Shown here: one piece after another, positions 1-10,540 of the stretch
Position numbering within the stretch: the first letter of the stretch is position 1
Layout of the letters: every line of letters begins with the position of its first letter
Assembly (NCBI GenBank): GCA_002104905.1
Contig: MCFE01000085.1
Location: forward strand, 62,001 to 126,000
DNA: 64,000 nt
Direction of reading: 5' to 3'
Source of the DNA: Basidiobolus meristosporus CBS 931.73
Lineage: Eukaryota > Basidiobolomycota > Basidiobolomycetes > Basidiobolales > Basidiobolaceae
The notes under the pieces: generated by a model
The model's database searches: none
Seen by the model: only the letters and a program-made list of their open reading frames with translations
Told to the model about the DNA's origin: nothing
Position numbers and translations under genes: made by a program

Positions 1-169
1 TAGTGATAAAGGAAAAGGTAAAGGGAAGAATGTCTATCCAGGCCTGAGACAGGGAGGCATGCTAGAAAAGCTGCAGTTCTTTCCAATTAGCACTGTAAGT
101 CCAGAACAGACTGAATCCCATCATAGCTAACAAGAATTACCAACAAGAAACCAGCTACTTTCACACAAG

Positions 170-589
170 TTGGAAGTGCAGTCAGTTGAGCTACACTCCA
201 GCAAGGTAGTTGATTTTACTGAGAAAGGCAATTTGTCTGCCACAGCCTCCACATCCTCCATTGTTGTCAGAGTGGAGATCCCACTGGCAGACAAGGCTAC
301 AATGTCAAGAGCTCAAAAGACTATCACAATGCCTTCAGTGGAATTTTGGAACATTAACAGGCACACCAAGAGGTTGCAGCACTTCTTCAAGAGCGGTGCT
401 CAAGAAAATGCACTGGAATATTGCAAGGGTTTATTGCAAAGACTGGCAGATGAGGTGCTAGACCTTGCAGTGCTGGCTGAAGACCAGGATGTGTGGGAAC
501 CAGTGAATGAACAGAGGCACAAAGACATTGGGTTCCTACCAAAGTTGTGGAACCAGAGCATTACAGCAGAAATACTCACTGAGTGGTAG
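170..589 (+). pseudogene. T1 accessory protein, C-terminal fragment
   Basis: A 139-codon open stretch encodes the conserved C-terminal part of the T-family accessory protein. It contains the shared segment FWNINRHTKRLQHFF, then LLQRLADEVLDLAVLAEDQD and an ending around KLWNQSITAE. The same block recurs in T2, T3, T4, T6, T7 and T8. I recognise no domain in it. Upstream coding sequence (1-169) is in other frames with stops, so this copy is probably not functional. Confidence 0.6.
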
Positions 590-640
590 ATTTTAATGGA
601 GTTACTTGTTGAGTGTGGGGTTGGACTTAATGTTAGTGTA

Positions 641-1010
641 GGGTATAGGGACTTGAATAGGCCAACATAATTGGCAATTGAGGTACAACTGAAGCTTCAA
701 TGGAAATAAATCAATTTGTATGCATGAAAAGTAAGAGAAACAGTTGAGTCAGGAAGTATGGAGTGTGTAAAAGAGGCAATAGCCAATCAATGCACAATAA
801 CATTGGAGGCAATAGTGTGTCCAGGGTATAGAGACTTGCATAGGTCAATACAATAGGCAATTGGGGTAAAACTGAAGTTTCAACAGAAATAAATCAGTTT
901 GTACGCATGAAAAGTAGAGAAATGGTTGAGTCAGGAAGTATGGAGTGTGTAAAAGAGGCAATAGCCAACCAATTCACACAAACATAGGAGGTGATAGAGT
1001 GTTTGAGATC
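641..1010 (+). repeat. 183-bp tandem duplication in T1 subterminal region
   Basis: Unit 641-823 is followed by a diverged second copy from 824. Both begin GGGTATAG(G/A)GACTTG and contain GAGTCAGGAAGTATGGAGTG. Other T copies have the segment once, so the duplication is private to T1. Confidence 0.7.
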
Positions 1011-1224
1011 AGGATGTGAGTAATTGGCAGGGAACTAATCAAAAGCCACTTATACATTGTTGTGATGAAAAATTTTGACTAAGTTTTTTGTGAAATGTGG
1101 GGTGCAATTGTTTTTCAATGATCTCTGGATGGTGTCTCAATGGGATCAGTATCTCATAGTCACAGGACTTTAACTTTGTGACAGCCTTTTGATGGGATCA
1201 CCTCAATAATCTTTCATAGGGTGC

Positions 1225-2175
1225 CCATGAAAACCTTCTTAATTGGAATTTCATGTTATTGAGTAAAAAGTTCTTTTGGTGTATAAAGTGCTGAGATGCT
1301 CCACAGTCAATATACCACATCTGAGAATCCTTGATTGTAGTCATACTTAGTGCAGATATGTATAGTCTGTCTTCAATTGTTAAACCATTTCTATATTCAG
1401 CTTCTTTTGCTGATTATCTTTCTTTTTGAGATGCCGGTCTGATGTGAGTCCTTTCCTTTTGCAATAGTTACACAACAGGTTGCTGTTGTCTTTGTAGGGT
1501 CTTGGGTACCTCCTTTGCTGGCTATCATTGCTCATTAAAGCACTTTCCTCTTCCTTCTTATTGGTGCTTGATTTTCTTAATTCTTCATCCAGGAGCATTC
1601 CATATATGTAATTTAAGGTCAAATCTTCAGTTCTGCACTAGGGCTGATACAGGGTCCCAAAACTTGTCTGTCAGGCTATTCAGGATGGTAACTATCACAT
1701 CCTCATCAGTAGTTGCTGCGCCCACATATTCCAATTCATCTACCAGCAGGGTAATTTTGTTATTCAGACTTTTCATTTGTTCTCCTGGCAGCATCTTTGT
1801 AGTAAGAATTTTTGTCTCCGATACATTTTCTTAGCAGCTGAATATGACTGGTAGGTGTCTTCTAATGCCTTCCAGGCATTCTTTGCCATTTTTGCTCTTA
1901 AGCATTGAATTTGCAATTTGTCCTTAACATTATGGCAACTGCAGTTAAAGGCACTTCGTCCTTTTTTCTGGTACTTTAAGGTTTCCTCTCACATGTTTTT
2001 AGGAGAGCATTCTTCTCCCATGACAATATCCCAAAGGCCTCTTTCTTATAGCAGCATCTTCATCTTCACCTTCCACATATGGTGGTTAGAGCCATCCAAC
2101 TTTTCAGCAGAGGGAAAAATTCCAGTAATAGCAGTGGTAGACATTGCAGATAGTGACAGCTTGAGGCATGTAGCC
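1225..2175 (-). pseudogene. Copia A gag (broken)
   Basis: Minus-strand fragments encode copia Gag. They include a piece with LTLNYIYGMLLDEELRKSSTNK (1,622-1,380), homologous to the gag of the element at 45,091-45,384. The next region resembles the zinc-knuckle and protease junction. Several frameshifts and stops interrupt it, so no full Gag is made. Confidence 0.65.
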
Positions 2176-2525
2176 TGTTGTAATAGTCATGGAGATATTG
2201 GAAGTGATTGGAAGGACAAGTAGAATATGTTGTTTTTCACTTGATGATTTATTGAATGTAAAAGTAGTGTTTATACTTTTACATGATCTTGGCATTACAA
2301 GCACTTAGAATAGGTTAAGAGAGATCCCCAGAACATGTGTGCAAAGTTTGGGGCTGTTTGGACAATTTTGAGAATTTTCATTTGCTGGGCACCAAGTACT
2401 TTGGTGAAAATATTGTAAGTAAATCCCAACAAGGAATTTGGTCAGTATTCTCTAGGATTTGAGGATAATGATCTAAGTGACTAAGTTAGGTAAATATATA
2501 GGTGGAATTACAGATTTTTGTAACA
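2176..2525 (-). repeat. LTR of copia A (350 bp)
   Basis: Starts TGTTGTAATAGTC and ends TTTTTGTAACA on the plus strand, so it has TG...CA termini. It aligns through its length with the LTRs at 45,732-46,080 and 46,168-46,516. The inner edge abuts a primer-binding-site-like tract that is mutated in this copy. Confidence 0.8.
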
Positions 2526-5040
2526 CATTTGTCCTCAGTATTTTCAAACTCTTCCTGGCTGTCCTCCATGTGCCAACTCATCATATCCATGATGGACTTG
2601 AAGGTAATATTCTTGATGAGATTGGGATATGGTAGTACCTGCAACTTGACTTGTCTTCCTATCTCCCCACACATCTGCTCCATAGAAAACTCCTAAAAGG
2701 TCAAGAAAGGCCCAATATTCTCCACACACCATGTAAGATGGAGTAGAAAATGGATACAGTAGTGGCAAAGATCTATGTGTTCAGCTTTATGTTTGTAGTA
2801 TAGCCACTCAAATCCTGTCATAAACTTGTTGCACAACCCTAAGAAAAAAAATTGAGAAAAGGCCCGCAAAATACCATCATAGTATCAGCTGAATTCCAAG
2901 TTCCTCAAAATTGACAATTCTCAATATCCCTGTTCTGAGCTGATGGGAAGGCAAGCAAACAAGTTCTCCAGGAGACTAGGCAAACTAGCATCCATACCAA
3001 ATTTGGTGATTAGCTGCCCATTACTTTCACTAAAAATTGCATTTGAAATTTTGAGCCCAAAACACCAGCTGAATACCGGCAAAATACCCTCAGAATACCA
3101 GCAGAATACCAGCTAAAAATCAGATAAATTCCAAGTTTGGAATTTTTCATAGGGACAACAGTTGTAGATGCATCAGGTTGGCATTGGTAATCTGCTTCTG
3201 GATAAATATTCCTACTATGTCCACATATGACTCCTAATGCTCCCAATGCACTCTTGGTAGGAATGGCTTCAGAACATCACTTGAATAAATACATACCCAG
3301 CACATCCAGTCATTGCATTTATATTGTTGCATATGCATATGAATATTGATTGGCACCTGTGAGAAGTACATAGGGTAGCAGATACTCTATAATATCTTGC
3401 CAATTCTTTCAAATTTCTCCAGTACCTCAAAGGGCATATTTAGCTTGAAATGCCCCATAAAGAACTTGGTATTAGTGTAGGGATATTGTTGAAAAGCAAA
3501 TGCATTGCTCCTAGTGGAAAGCTTTTGCTCCAACAGATACCCTCTATGTTAAGTATCTCCAGTCTCTGATTGATTCCATATTCTGGCCAATGCATATAGC
3601 CTGCCAACTTTGCTGCAATTGCATGCTGACTTTTGTATGTTCTCTCTGTGGAGAGATGGTGTTCTTAGTGCTGGTATTTGGGTAATAATAATGTGTGTGA
3701 GTTATGGAGTAAATCCCCTGGATCTCACACATTTGAGAGCAATACCATCCATTGTGCTGGGAAAAGCCTGCTATTGTGCTGATGGCTTGGGTAACTCTAA
3801 TGCAGATAATAATATGCGCTTTTACATGATGGCTATTGACTGTTATCCTGCTGGAAAGCATATGAAATTCATCTAGCAGTGGATACAGGTTGCTATCCAG
3901 GTTGGATGGTGATTAAGGCCCAGATACCAGTGATACTACCATCAGATTATTGATCTGATACCGTTAGATGGGCAGCAGATTGAAGTTGATGGGAATCAGT
4001 AGCCAGCAGGATTTGCTGGTAGAGTACTTGTTTCATGAGAATCCATCAAGTGCTAAAGAAAAGGCATGGCCATACATACCTTCAAAGTAGCCCTTGCTTA
4101 TTAGCTGTTTGTAATGTTTGCCATCAAATATATTAGATAGGTTTGCTCTTGATTGATGCTGTGTGTGGTACTGTATAGCTTTGCAATATTTGTTGGACTG
4201 CATCATCTTCCTCAGACAGGGTATGACCAGAATATATCCAAAGAGTGAACAATGTTTTCCCTCAATGGTGGTGAAGTCCCGACAATTTGGACATGTTGCA
4301 ATGGTAGCATTTTTGGATGTGAATGCCATGCAACTGCTAACATATGCTAGAATCAGGACAGTCTCTGGATCATATGTTACCAGCTGCACAAGGGTTGTCC
4401 ACTTGCACCATGTACATGGTAAGTTGCATCCTGGTATGATTTTGGCAAGAAGTAGTAATAAATCCTCAAAGCCCCTGTTACTGATAGTAGTGGAAATGAG
4501 CCACTTCTCTAGCCACATCATCACATCATTACATCATATACCAGTAACTGGATTACTGGGCTCACTTGGCTCCATAAAGTATCCTTGGCACTTGTTTCAA
4601 CAGGTGTTGTCTCATTGCATATAGCAACTTGACCAGAATCATAAATGGTACTGTTGTTAGGGGAGATAGGCTCAAAATCCATCAGTGAACCTTCTCTGTC
4701 AGAGCTATCACTCTGCGTGCCATATTTAGAAGGCGGAGGTGGGCCTAAAGGTGTCACAAACTCACCCAACTCAGTTTGCCCAAGGTGACAAAGACAGACA
4801 GGTACCAATATAGAAGTATCAACTAACTGGCAAGATAATGTTGGTATAATAGTGACCAATGAATGGTCAAATGTAACTTGGGTGGCAAAACACTGGCCAT
4901 GATCCTTTTAGTACTTCCTATGCTGTCTGAGTGCTTCATGGCTGAGAGGCTTGCCACAATAGCCACATGGTCTTTTTCTCTTTGCTTACAGCAATGAGTC
5001 AAAGTAGTCTTGTCCATAAGGCAAACAGTTTGACCCTCAA
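2526..5040 (-). pseudogene. T2 Tnp2-like transposase (CACTA/Plavaka type), decayed
   Basis: The minus-strand pieces line up, in order, with Tnp2-family transposases. An N-terminal Cys/His-rich start lies near 5,017 (clearer in T8). A CPNC motif and FTTIEGKHC stretch follow near 4,290. Then comes ...DGKHYKQLI...FSLALDGF near 4,040-4,130, where the family has its conserved DG(K/E)xW and LxxDGF motifs. Next is a segment ending DEFH, then AGFSQHNGW..C..CEIQGIY...YYYP (3,860-3,660). The C-terminal MEQMCGEI...YPNLIKNI block lies at 2,683-2,540. This protein would cut and paste the element. Stops and frameshifts occur between blocks, and the MITE at 2,837-3,154 splits the C-terminal part. Confidence 0.75.
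2837..3154. mobile_element. MITE m1 inside T2
   Basis: A ~318-bp non-coding element begins CCCTAAGAAAAAAA and ends GGAATTTTTCATAGGG, the same kind of termini as the T elements. It aligns by eye with 20,094-20,394 and, inverted, with 48,595-48,912. Short runs of AATACCAGCAGAATACCAGC near its right side are a degenerate tandem motif. Likely mobilised in trans by a Tnp2 transposase. Confidence 0.7.
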
Positions 5041-5295
5041 CAATGTAATGCTATTATATCTCCTTTTGGTCAGTACTCATGTGAACTTAAGACAGTCTGG
5101 TATATCAGATATTGCACCTACATGAATGTAAGATTCAATGCTGAGCCACCATAGTAAGCATTATGAACAAAGTTCTAGTACCACATACAGAAGTATATGT
5201 CACACTATTTCCCCTTTAGTTTGACTCACTTCCATATATATTCTGCCAAGAAATAAAGCAAAGTCATCTGGTTCCCAACCAAACACCACCACTGA
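5041..5295. promoter_or_regulatory. Divergent intergenic spacer of T2 (candidate two-way promoter)
   Basis: This spacer separates the head-to-head transposase and accessory ORF. It includes an A+T-rich CCATATATAT box about 70 bp before the accessory reading frame and a CACTATTTCCCCTTT tract. The tract and the CATATATAT box are conserved in T3 (12,760-12,800) and T8 (40,710-40,755). Promoter activity is inferred from position and conservation only. Confidence 0.4.
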
Positions 5296-7197
5296 CAGCA
5301 ACAGAAGAATGGTTGGACAACAGCTTGCTTTGACACTCAGTACATCAAGTGGGGCTACATCCAAAAAAGGCCCAGTAGTCAGTGTGCCCATTGAAGGTAA
5401 TGATGCAGACTCCTCAGGCTCTCAGTCAAGTAGGCTATTGAGAACCTCTGCGGAGCCGCAAGCTGACTGTTATGCTCAGGAAGATGAGAATGTACCAAAC
5501 GCAGTACCCTCAGGTGAAGACCCACAAGTGGCTGTTATAGCATTACCACCACCTATATTAGCAAGTATATTGTCAGCTCATACCAAAGCATTAGTGAAGC
5601 ATTTAGGTGCAGTGGCTGAAAGGATAGATGCAATGGCCCAGAGAAATCAGGAAATTGTCCAGAAACAGGATAAGTGGATAATATTTGTAGAGCAATCAAT
5701 ATCCCAGGTAGAGAAAGCAGTATCTTTGCTGCAAAGAAGGAACAATAGCTGAATGTCATGGCCAAGAATTAAGCCATTTCCCAATGTAACAGCAGAGGAA
5801 CACCATGCAGTCTTTGAAGTACAACAACAGTGCCCAAAGATAAAGCCCACAGAAAAACCTATCACAGCATGGGAGGGAGACAATGTGGTGTTTATAACAG
5901 AGCCTGAAAATCAAAAGACATTGAAGATCCATGAAGCCATTGAGTGCAATAATCAAGAGTGGGCTAGTACTCATGAAGCCGTCAGAAGTCTAGCATGCCA
6001 TCACCTTTAGGCTGGCATACCATGCAACCATCAGGAACTCAAAGCCAAACAGAATGCATGTGACTTGTTCCATGAGCATTATCCAGGATTCAAATGGGCA
6101 AACAGATTTTGGGCCAGCATTGGTATGCTAAGAAAGTATCTTAAGAATAGCAGAAACTATCAAAGGCAGAAGTACAAGGGTGCCATGGCTAATAGCCAGT
6201 GGCTCTCTCAAGAGCCCATTACAAGCAGGGCCAAAAGCTCCAGACAAGTGTCAAAGATACGTCAGGTTGCTGGAAGAGTGGTAATTAGGGACAAGCAGGC
6301 AGACATGGATGCACCAGCACAACATTTATCAAAGAAAAAGCATAGTATCACTGAAGAAGAACACAGGCAAAGTAGCAGTGAAGGACCTGGCAGTGAAAAA
6401 ATCAGCAGCTTTTACAGGAGCCCATCACTACTATGGTTGAGAGCTCAAGACAAGCAGAAAACAAACAACAGGCTGCTGGAAGAGTGCCAGCAAGGGACAA
6501 GCAGGACAAAACAGATGTGTCAGAGCAATATCTATTGAGGAGAAAACATAGGTCTTTACAAGAAGCACTCAGACACAGTAGCAGTGAAAGACCTGGCAGT
6601 GATAAAGAAAAAGTAAAGGGCAGAGGTTTCACCCAAGCCTGTGACAGAGAGGCATGCAAAAAAACTGCAGTTGTTGCCAATCAACACCACAAGCCCAGAA
6701 CAGGCTGAATCCCAGCATAGCCAACAAGAATTATCAGCAATAAAGCACCTGTTTTCACAACAGTTGGAAGTGCAGCCAGTTGAGCTGCACTCCAGCAAGA
6801 TTGATGAGTTTACTGAAAAAGACAATTTGTCTACCACAGCCTCCACAGCCTCCATATCCGCAATTGTTGACAGAGTGGAGATCCAACTGACAGACAAGGC
6901 TACAATGTCAAGAGCTCAAAAGACTATCACAATGCCTTCAGTGGATTTTGGAACATTAATAGGCACACCAAGAGGTTGCAGCACTTCTTCAAGAGCAGTG
7001 CTCAAGAAATCACACTGGAATATTGCAAGGATTTATTGCAAAGACTGGCAGATGAGGTGCTAGACTTTGCAGTGCCGGCTGAAGACCAGGACATGTGGGA
7101 ACCATTGAATGAACAGTGGCATAAAGCTGTTGGGTTCCCACCAAAGTTGTGGAACCAGAGCATCACAGCAGAAATACTATTGAGTGGTGGATTTTAA
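5250..7197 (+). pseudogene. T2 accessory protein (unrecognised), frameshifted
   Basis: Four overlapping open stretches (5,309-5,752; 5,753-6,010; 6,065-6,708; 6,641-7,197) together give a protein of roughly 650 residues. The order is: a Ser/Thr-rich N-terminus; a putative coiled coil (ERIDAMAQRNQEIVQKQDKW); a Trp-containing segment (FKWANRFWASIGMLRKYLK); two tandem basic repeats of ~70 residues built on RDKQA.TDA..QHLSRKKHS...SSSE.PGSDK; and the conserved C-terminal block NRHTKRLQHFF. I recognise no domain. Its place opposite a Tnp2 transposase recalls the second protein of plant CACTA elements (TnpA), but that is analogy only. It is broken by at least three frameshifts. Confidence 0.55.
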
Positions 7198-7632
7198 TGG
7201 AGTTACTTGTTGAGTGTGGGGTTGGGCTTGATGTTAGTCTAGGGTATAGGGACTTATATAGGTCAGTACAATTGGCAATTGAGGTACAACTGAAGTTTCA
7301 ATGGAAATAAATCAATTTGTATGCATGAAGAGTAAGAGAAACAGTTGAGTCAGGAAGTAAGGAGTGTGAAAAAGCGGTAATAGCCAATCAATGCACAAAA
7401 ACATTGGAGGCAATAGTGTGTCCAGGATCAGAAAGTGAGCAAATTGGCAGGAAACCAATCAAAAACCACTTAGACATTTTTGTGATGAAAATTTTGACTA
7501 AGTTTTTTTTGAAAACTGGGATGCAATTATTTTTCAACAATCTCTAGATGGTGTCCTGATGGGATCAGTACCTCTTAGTCACGGGACTTTAACATTGTGA
7601 CGGCCTTTTGACAGGATCATCTCAATAAGTTT

Positions 7633-8329
7633 TCATTGCAAGGTATCCAAATCTGTCACTATGGTCCCTATACCAAGTCTCCACTCTTCTTTGGTTCAAC
7701 CCTGACAAAACCCATCCCCCAGCTCACAAGCATGGTCTGGACCTGAGAAGTTAATGTTGAATCTGTTCAGGTCCTTACCAAATGATTTTGGTATGGCCCA
7801 AGTGTCTATGATAGCCTTCATATAGATATTTGGGAACTACTTATTATTCTAGCAGAACTAGATATCTCAGAGAGTCAACAGAGATAGAAAACCTAAGTAG
7901 AATGCTGTGGCATGAGTTCCACATCAAGATGCCAGTGGATGTATGTAAGTAGATATATAATAAGATAAGTATTGAAATCAAGAATGAGCTGAAAGTGAAG
8001 GGATTTGATGAGGAAGTTGTGTGGACACAATTTTGCAAACAATTTGCACAGTACAGGCTGGAAAGATCTGTTCATGCCTCAACTTTGGGAGCCAAAAAGA
8101 TTTTGGATGAGTTTTTGCCTCAAATGACTAATTCATTACATGATATATTAGTAGAGCTAAGTGGCTTCCAAGAGCAATATAAACAGAATGCATTCAGGCA
8201 GCAGTTCCAAAGTATCAGACAGAGGGTAAGTGAATACTTTGAGCAATCAGAAGGTGAGTTTCAGGAGGAAAATATGTTGAAATATTTAGAGAGATATATT
8301 GGAAGTGAATTGGAGAATTAGAAGATTTA
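7633..8329. other. Repeat-derived stretch with a short unassigned ORF
   Basis: A+T-rich sequence between T2 and an LTR-like segment. A 108-codon plus-strand ORF at 7,995-8,321 encodes an acidic, probably helical peptide (for example LHDILVELSGFQEQYKQN). It is not similar to anything I can name and is not repeated elsewhere in the window. It may be a retroelement remnant. No gene is called. Confidence 0.3.
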
Positions 8330-8616
8330 CATGATATTCACTTGTGGTTTTATTGAGTTACAACATAGTATTTATTCCCATTGCAGACCTATGTAAATGT
8401 AACTATTTGATAACTGCTAGGGGAGTCTCAGGAGTACATGTGCTAAGTTTCAGCACATTTGAACAAGTTTCAAATTTTCCTAAAATTCTGTACTTCTCTA
8501 TTTGTGATAATTAGTAAATATCTTACAAACTAATTTCTAGGTTGATAATCTGAAAGACATCATTTCACTAAGTGCTAGTTCATAGTATATTAATAATTAG
8601 GTGCACTCCTAATTAT
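8330..8616 (-). repeat. Diverged LTR-like segment
   Basis: It shares the layout and some words of the copia A LTR: TATTCACTTGTGGTTTTATTGAG, then TATTTATTCCCATTGCAGACC, then a copy of the CATGTG.TAAGTTT.....TTTGAACAA stretch. The match is weak and the ends are not clear. Confidence 0.3.
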
Positions 8617-9136
8617 TTCAACAGAATACAGACTGCAAGCAACAGCGTTTAGATTGCGCCAGCATGCCTTGCTAGATTCCTTACCATCTCTTGCAACTTC
8701 AGCACACCAGTGCACTTCAGTCCAAGCTATGCCAACACCCATCATAAGAGTGCCCTGCATCAAGTCAACAAGTGTTGGGTCAATGCGTGCACTTCCAAGC
8801 AAAACCACCAGAACTCACCAAACTGCTCATTTAGACACATGTCCATTGGAGCACACCAAGTTACATCAACCAGCAGCATCACATCAAACTCAGCTAAGGG
8901 CCAAGCCAGTGCATCAAATTGCATCTGTATGTGCCATTACACCTGATCATCAGCAAATTTCATCTGGTGAACATACTGATGATGACCCACATGAAGTGCT
9001 TCCACCACCAGAGTCTTTGGCAAGTGAAAGAACACATCAACATGTAGCACTGCAGGCTGGTTCAGCAGCATCATCCAGGGCAATTAAGCGCAGCCAAGCT
9101 GCAGCATTGCACTTATCAACTAGGTGGCACAAGACT
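8617..9136 (+). repeat. Unknown repeat X, left half of a split plus-strand copy
   Basis: Aligns with the complement of 9,990-10,510. It holds a 162-codon ORF (8,654-9,142) rich in His, Ser, Thr and Gln, including EHTDDDPHEVLPPPESLAS and ERTHQHVALQAGSAASS. The minus-strand ORF at 9,893-10,477 has the matching words. The copy stops at AAGACT and seems to resume at 11,861 (ACTACAAAC). The uninterrupted inverted copy shows that the two pieces are normally contiguous. Confidence 0.6.
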
Positions 9137-10540
9137 TGTTGAATTTGTATCATGCCAGGGGACGCCACGTAATCTGCCGCCTTTAAGAACAATTGGGCAC
9201 AATATTATTGCTACCAGTAGGCAGGATTACTCTTGGACAATTTTGCGCCATGTGGGACAATCTTGCACACTATGGCACAATCTGACACAATGAGGTTGGC
9301 ATGGATGACTGTGCAAACTTGTAATGTATACATCATATGTGCAATTGGATACTACTATTATGGTAAGTAAAATCTGGTATTTGGATATGTTTCTTCAATA
9401 TAAATGGAAATAAATGCGTATCACAATATAAACTACTCTGATACTTATCATTTTGGTAACCATCACTCCAATTGGATGGTATCTCAGCAGTTAGTTGGTC
9501 CAATAATATCCTGAAGCTATCAACCCCCCATAGACTTTTTGACCAATTCACAAGCTACCTGATTTGCCATCAAATATCCCATTTTGCCCATTGAGCAGGT
9601 AAATATCCTGATCCTAGTAATTATACAAGGTGTCATAGCTAGCACATAACCAATCAAATAGGTGCAAAACAGATCAAATGGCCGCACTGGTGTAACAGAT
9701 GATGTTTATATATGCAGGGTGTATATTTATAGGGGTTCTGTCTCAAATATGAGACAGCCTTGATATTGCTTATATCAAAATTTAGTGATCACTGATTTTC
9801 AATGGCTTAATTTGGATTGCAAAAAAATGCGTTGTTTGGATCATGGTAACTAATAGTGGTTCAATGCAGTCTCATCATCTTCTCCTAGGTTTTTATCTAA
9901 CAGGGATTACTACTGAAGTATTTGTTAGTGTATCACTTTGCACACCTAAACTACTTCCTTGTTGACTATCCTCTTGGCTACTTGTGTATTTGTAGTCAGT
10001 ATTTTGCCTCCTAGTTGATGAGTGCAATGCTGCAGCTTGGCAATGCTCAATTGCTCCAGATGATGCTACTGAACTGGCCTGCAGTGCTACATGCTGATGC
10101 GTTCTTTTACTTGCCAAAGGCTCTTTTGGTGGAAGCACTTCTTGTGGGTCATCATCAGTCAATTCACCAGAAGAAACTAGCTGATGGTCAGGTGTAATGG
10201 CATATGCAGGTGCAACTTGATGCGCTGGCATGGCCCTTTGCTGAGTTTGATGTGATGCCACTGATTGACACAACTCAGCCCACTCCAATGGACTTGTGTC
10301 TAAATGAGTGGTTTGGCAAGTTCTGGCAGTTTTGCTCTGAAGCATGTGTGTTGACCTGATATGGATTGACCTGATGCAAGGCACTTTGTGAAGGGTGTTG
10401 GCATTGTTTGGGCTGACATGTTCCAGTGTGCTGAAGTTGCCAGGGAAGGTATGAAATCCAGCAAGGAGTGCTGGCATGATCTAGATGCAGTTACTTGTGG
10501 TCTGTATTCTTTGAGTTTTCCATATATTATGCATGATGCA
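9137..10540 (-). repeat. Unknown repeat X, full inverted copy
   Basis: On the minus strand this copy contains both halves of repeat X in one piece. Its 5' part matches 8,617-9,136 and its 3' part matches 11,861-12,726. It carries a 194-codon ORF (10,477-9,893) with the same His/Gln/Ser-rich peptide, including SGELTDDDPQEVLPPKEPLA. No transposase, RT or integrase motif is visible. The internal palindrome at 9,740-9,759 (CTGTCTCA/TGAGACAG) is small. Confidence 0.6.
9893..10477 (-). CDS. Repeat X ORF, 194 aa, unrecognised
   Basis: A low-complexity, hydrophilic peptide with many His, Gln, Ser, Thr and Ala residues and no Trp. It has no visible signal peptide, membrane segment or catalytic motif. 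A second copy with many matched residues lies at 8,654-9,142 on the opposite strand. Conservation of the frame in two diverged copies hints that it was once coding, perhaps a gag-like or accessory protein of an unrecognised element. Not assigned a function; host expression is unlikely. Confidence 0.35.
   Translation of the reverse strand: MPALLAGFHTFPGNFSTLEHVSPNNANTLHKVPCIRSIHIRSTHMLQSKTARTCQTTHLDTSPLEWAELCQSVASHQTQQRAMPAHQVAPAYAITPDHQLVSSGELTDDDPQEVLPPKEPLASKRTHQHVALQASSVASSGAIEHCQAAALHSSTRRQNTDYKYTSSQEDSQQGSSLGVQSDTLTNTSVVIPVR

Larger units (their letters stand above)
1..1221 (+). mobile_element. T1: right arm of a Tnp2-type DNA transposon (left part outside window)
   Basis: This is the accessory-gene arm and right terminus of the dispersed T family. 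It aligns by eye with 6,600-7,632, 14,000-14,976, 37,430-38,434 and 41,560-42,546. The right end reads TTTCATAGGG, the inverse of the CCCTA-type left end of T7 and T8. It is followed directly by copia protease-region sequence, so T1 probably inserted into the copia copy whose remainder lies at 1,222-2,525. The other half of that copia, and T1's transposase arm, would be off the left edge. Confidence 0.75.
1222..2525 (-). mobile_element. Copia fragment A: protease/gag region plus 5' LTR
   Basis: On the minus strand this is the 5' part of a Ty1/copia element of the same family as 42,547-46,080. The LTR lies at 2,176-2,525, then gag, then the start of the protease region. It is cut off at 1,222 by T1. 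The LTR end joins T2 transposase sequence (CATTTGTCCTCAG), matching the uninterrupted sequence of T8 near 39,945, so A inserted into T2. The far side of A and its target duplication are not visible. Confidence 0.75.
2526..7632. mobile_element. T2: two-armed Tnp2-type DNA transposon, most complete copy
   Basis: The left arm (2,526-5,040) carries a minus-strand Tnp2-like transposase. The right arm (about 5,250-7,200) carries the plus-strand accessory ORF. The two are divergent around a 200-250 bp spacer. The left end is removed by the copia A insertion and a MITE sits inside the transposase. The right end near 7,625-7,632 (TTTTCATTGCAAGG) is a degraded form of the usual TTCATAGGG. Both genes are frameshifted, but this copy has the longest colinear sequence in the window and serves as the reference for the family. 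Confidence 0.75.

Noticed and set aside
4163-4624. Plus-strand ORF of 153 aa
   Set aside because: It is the opposite-strand shadow of the transposase core, whose family motifs read on the minus strand.
9740-9759. Short palindrome CTGTCTCA/TGAGACAG as a regulatory site
   Set aside because: Eight-base stem in A+T-rich repeat DNA; not repeated in the partner copy of the repeat.
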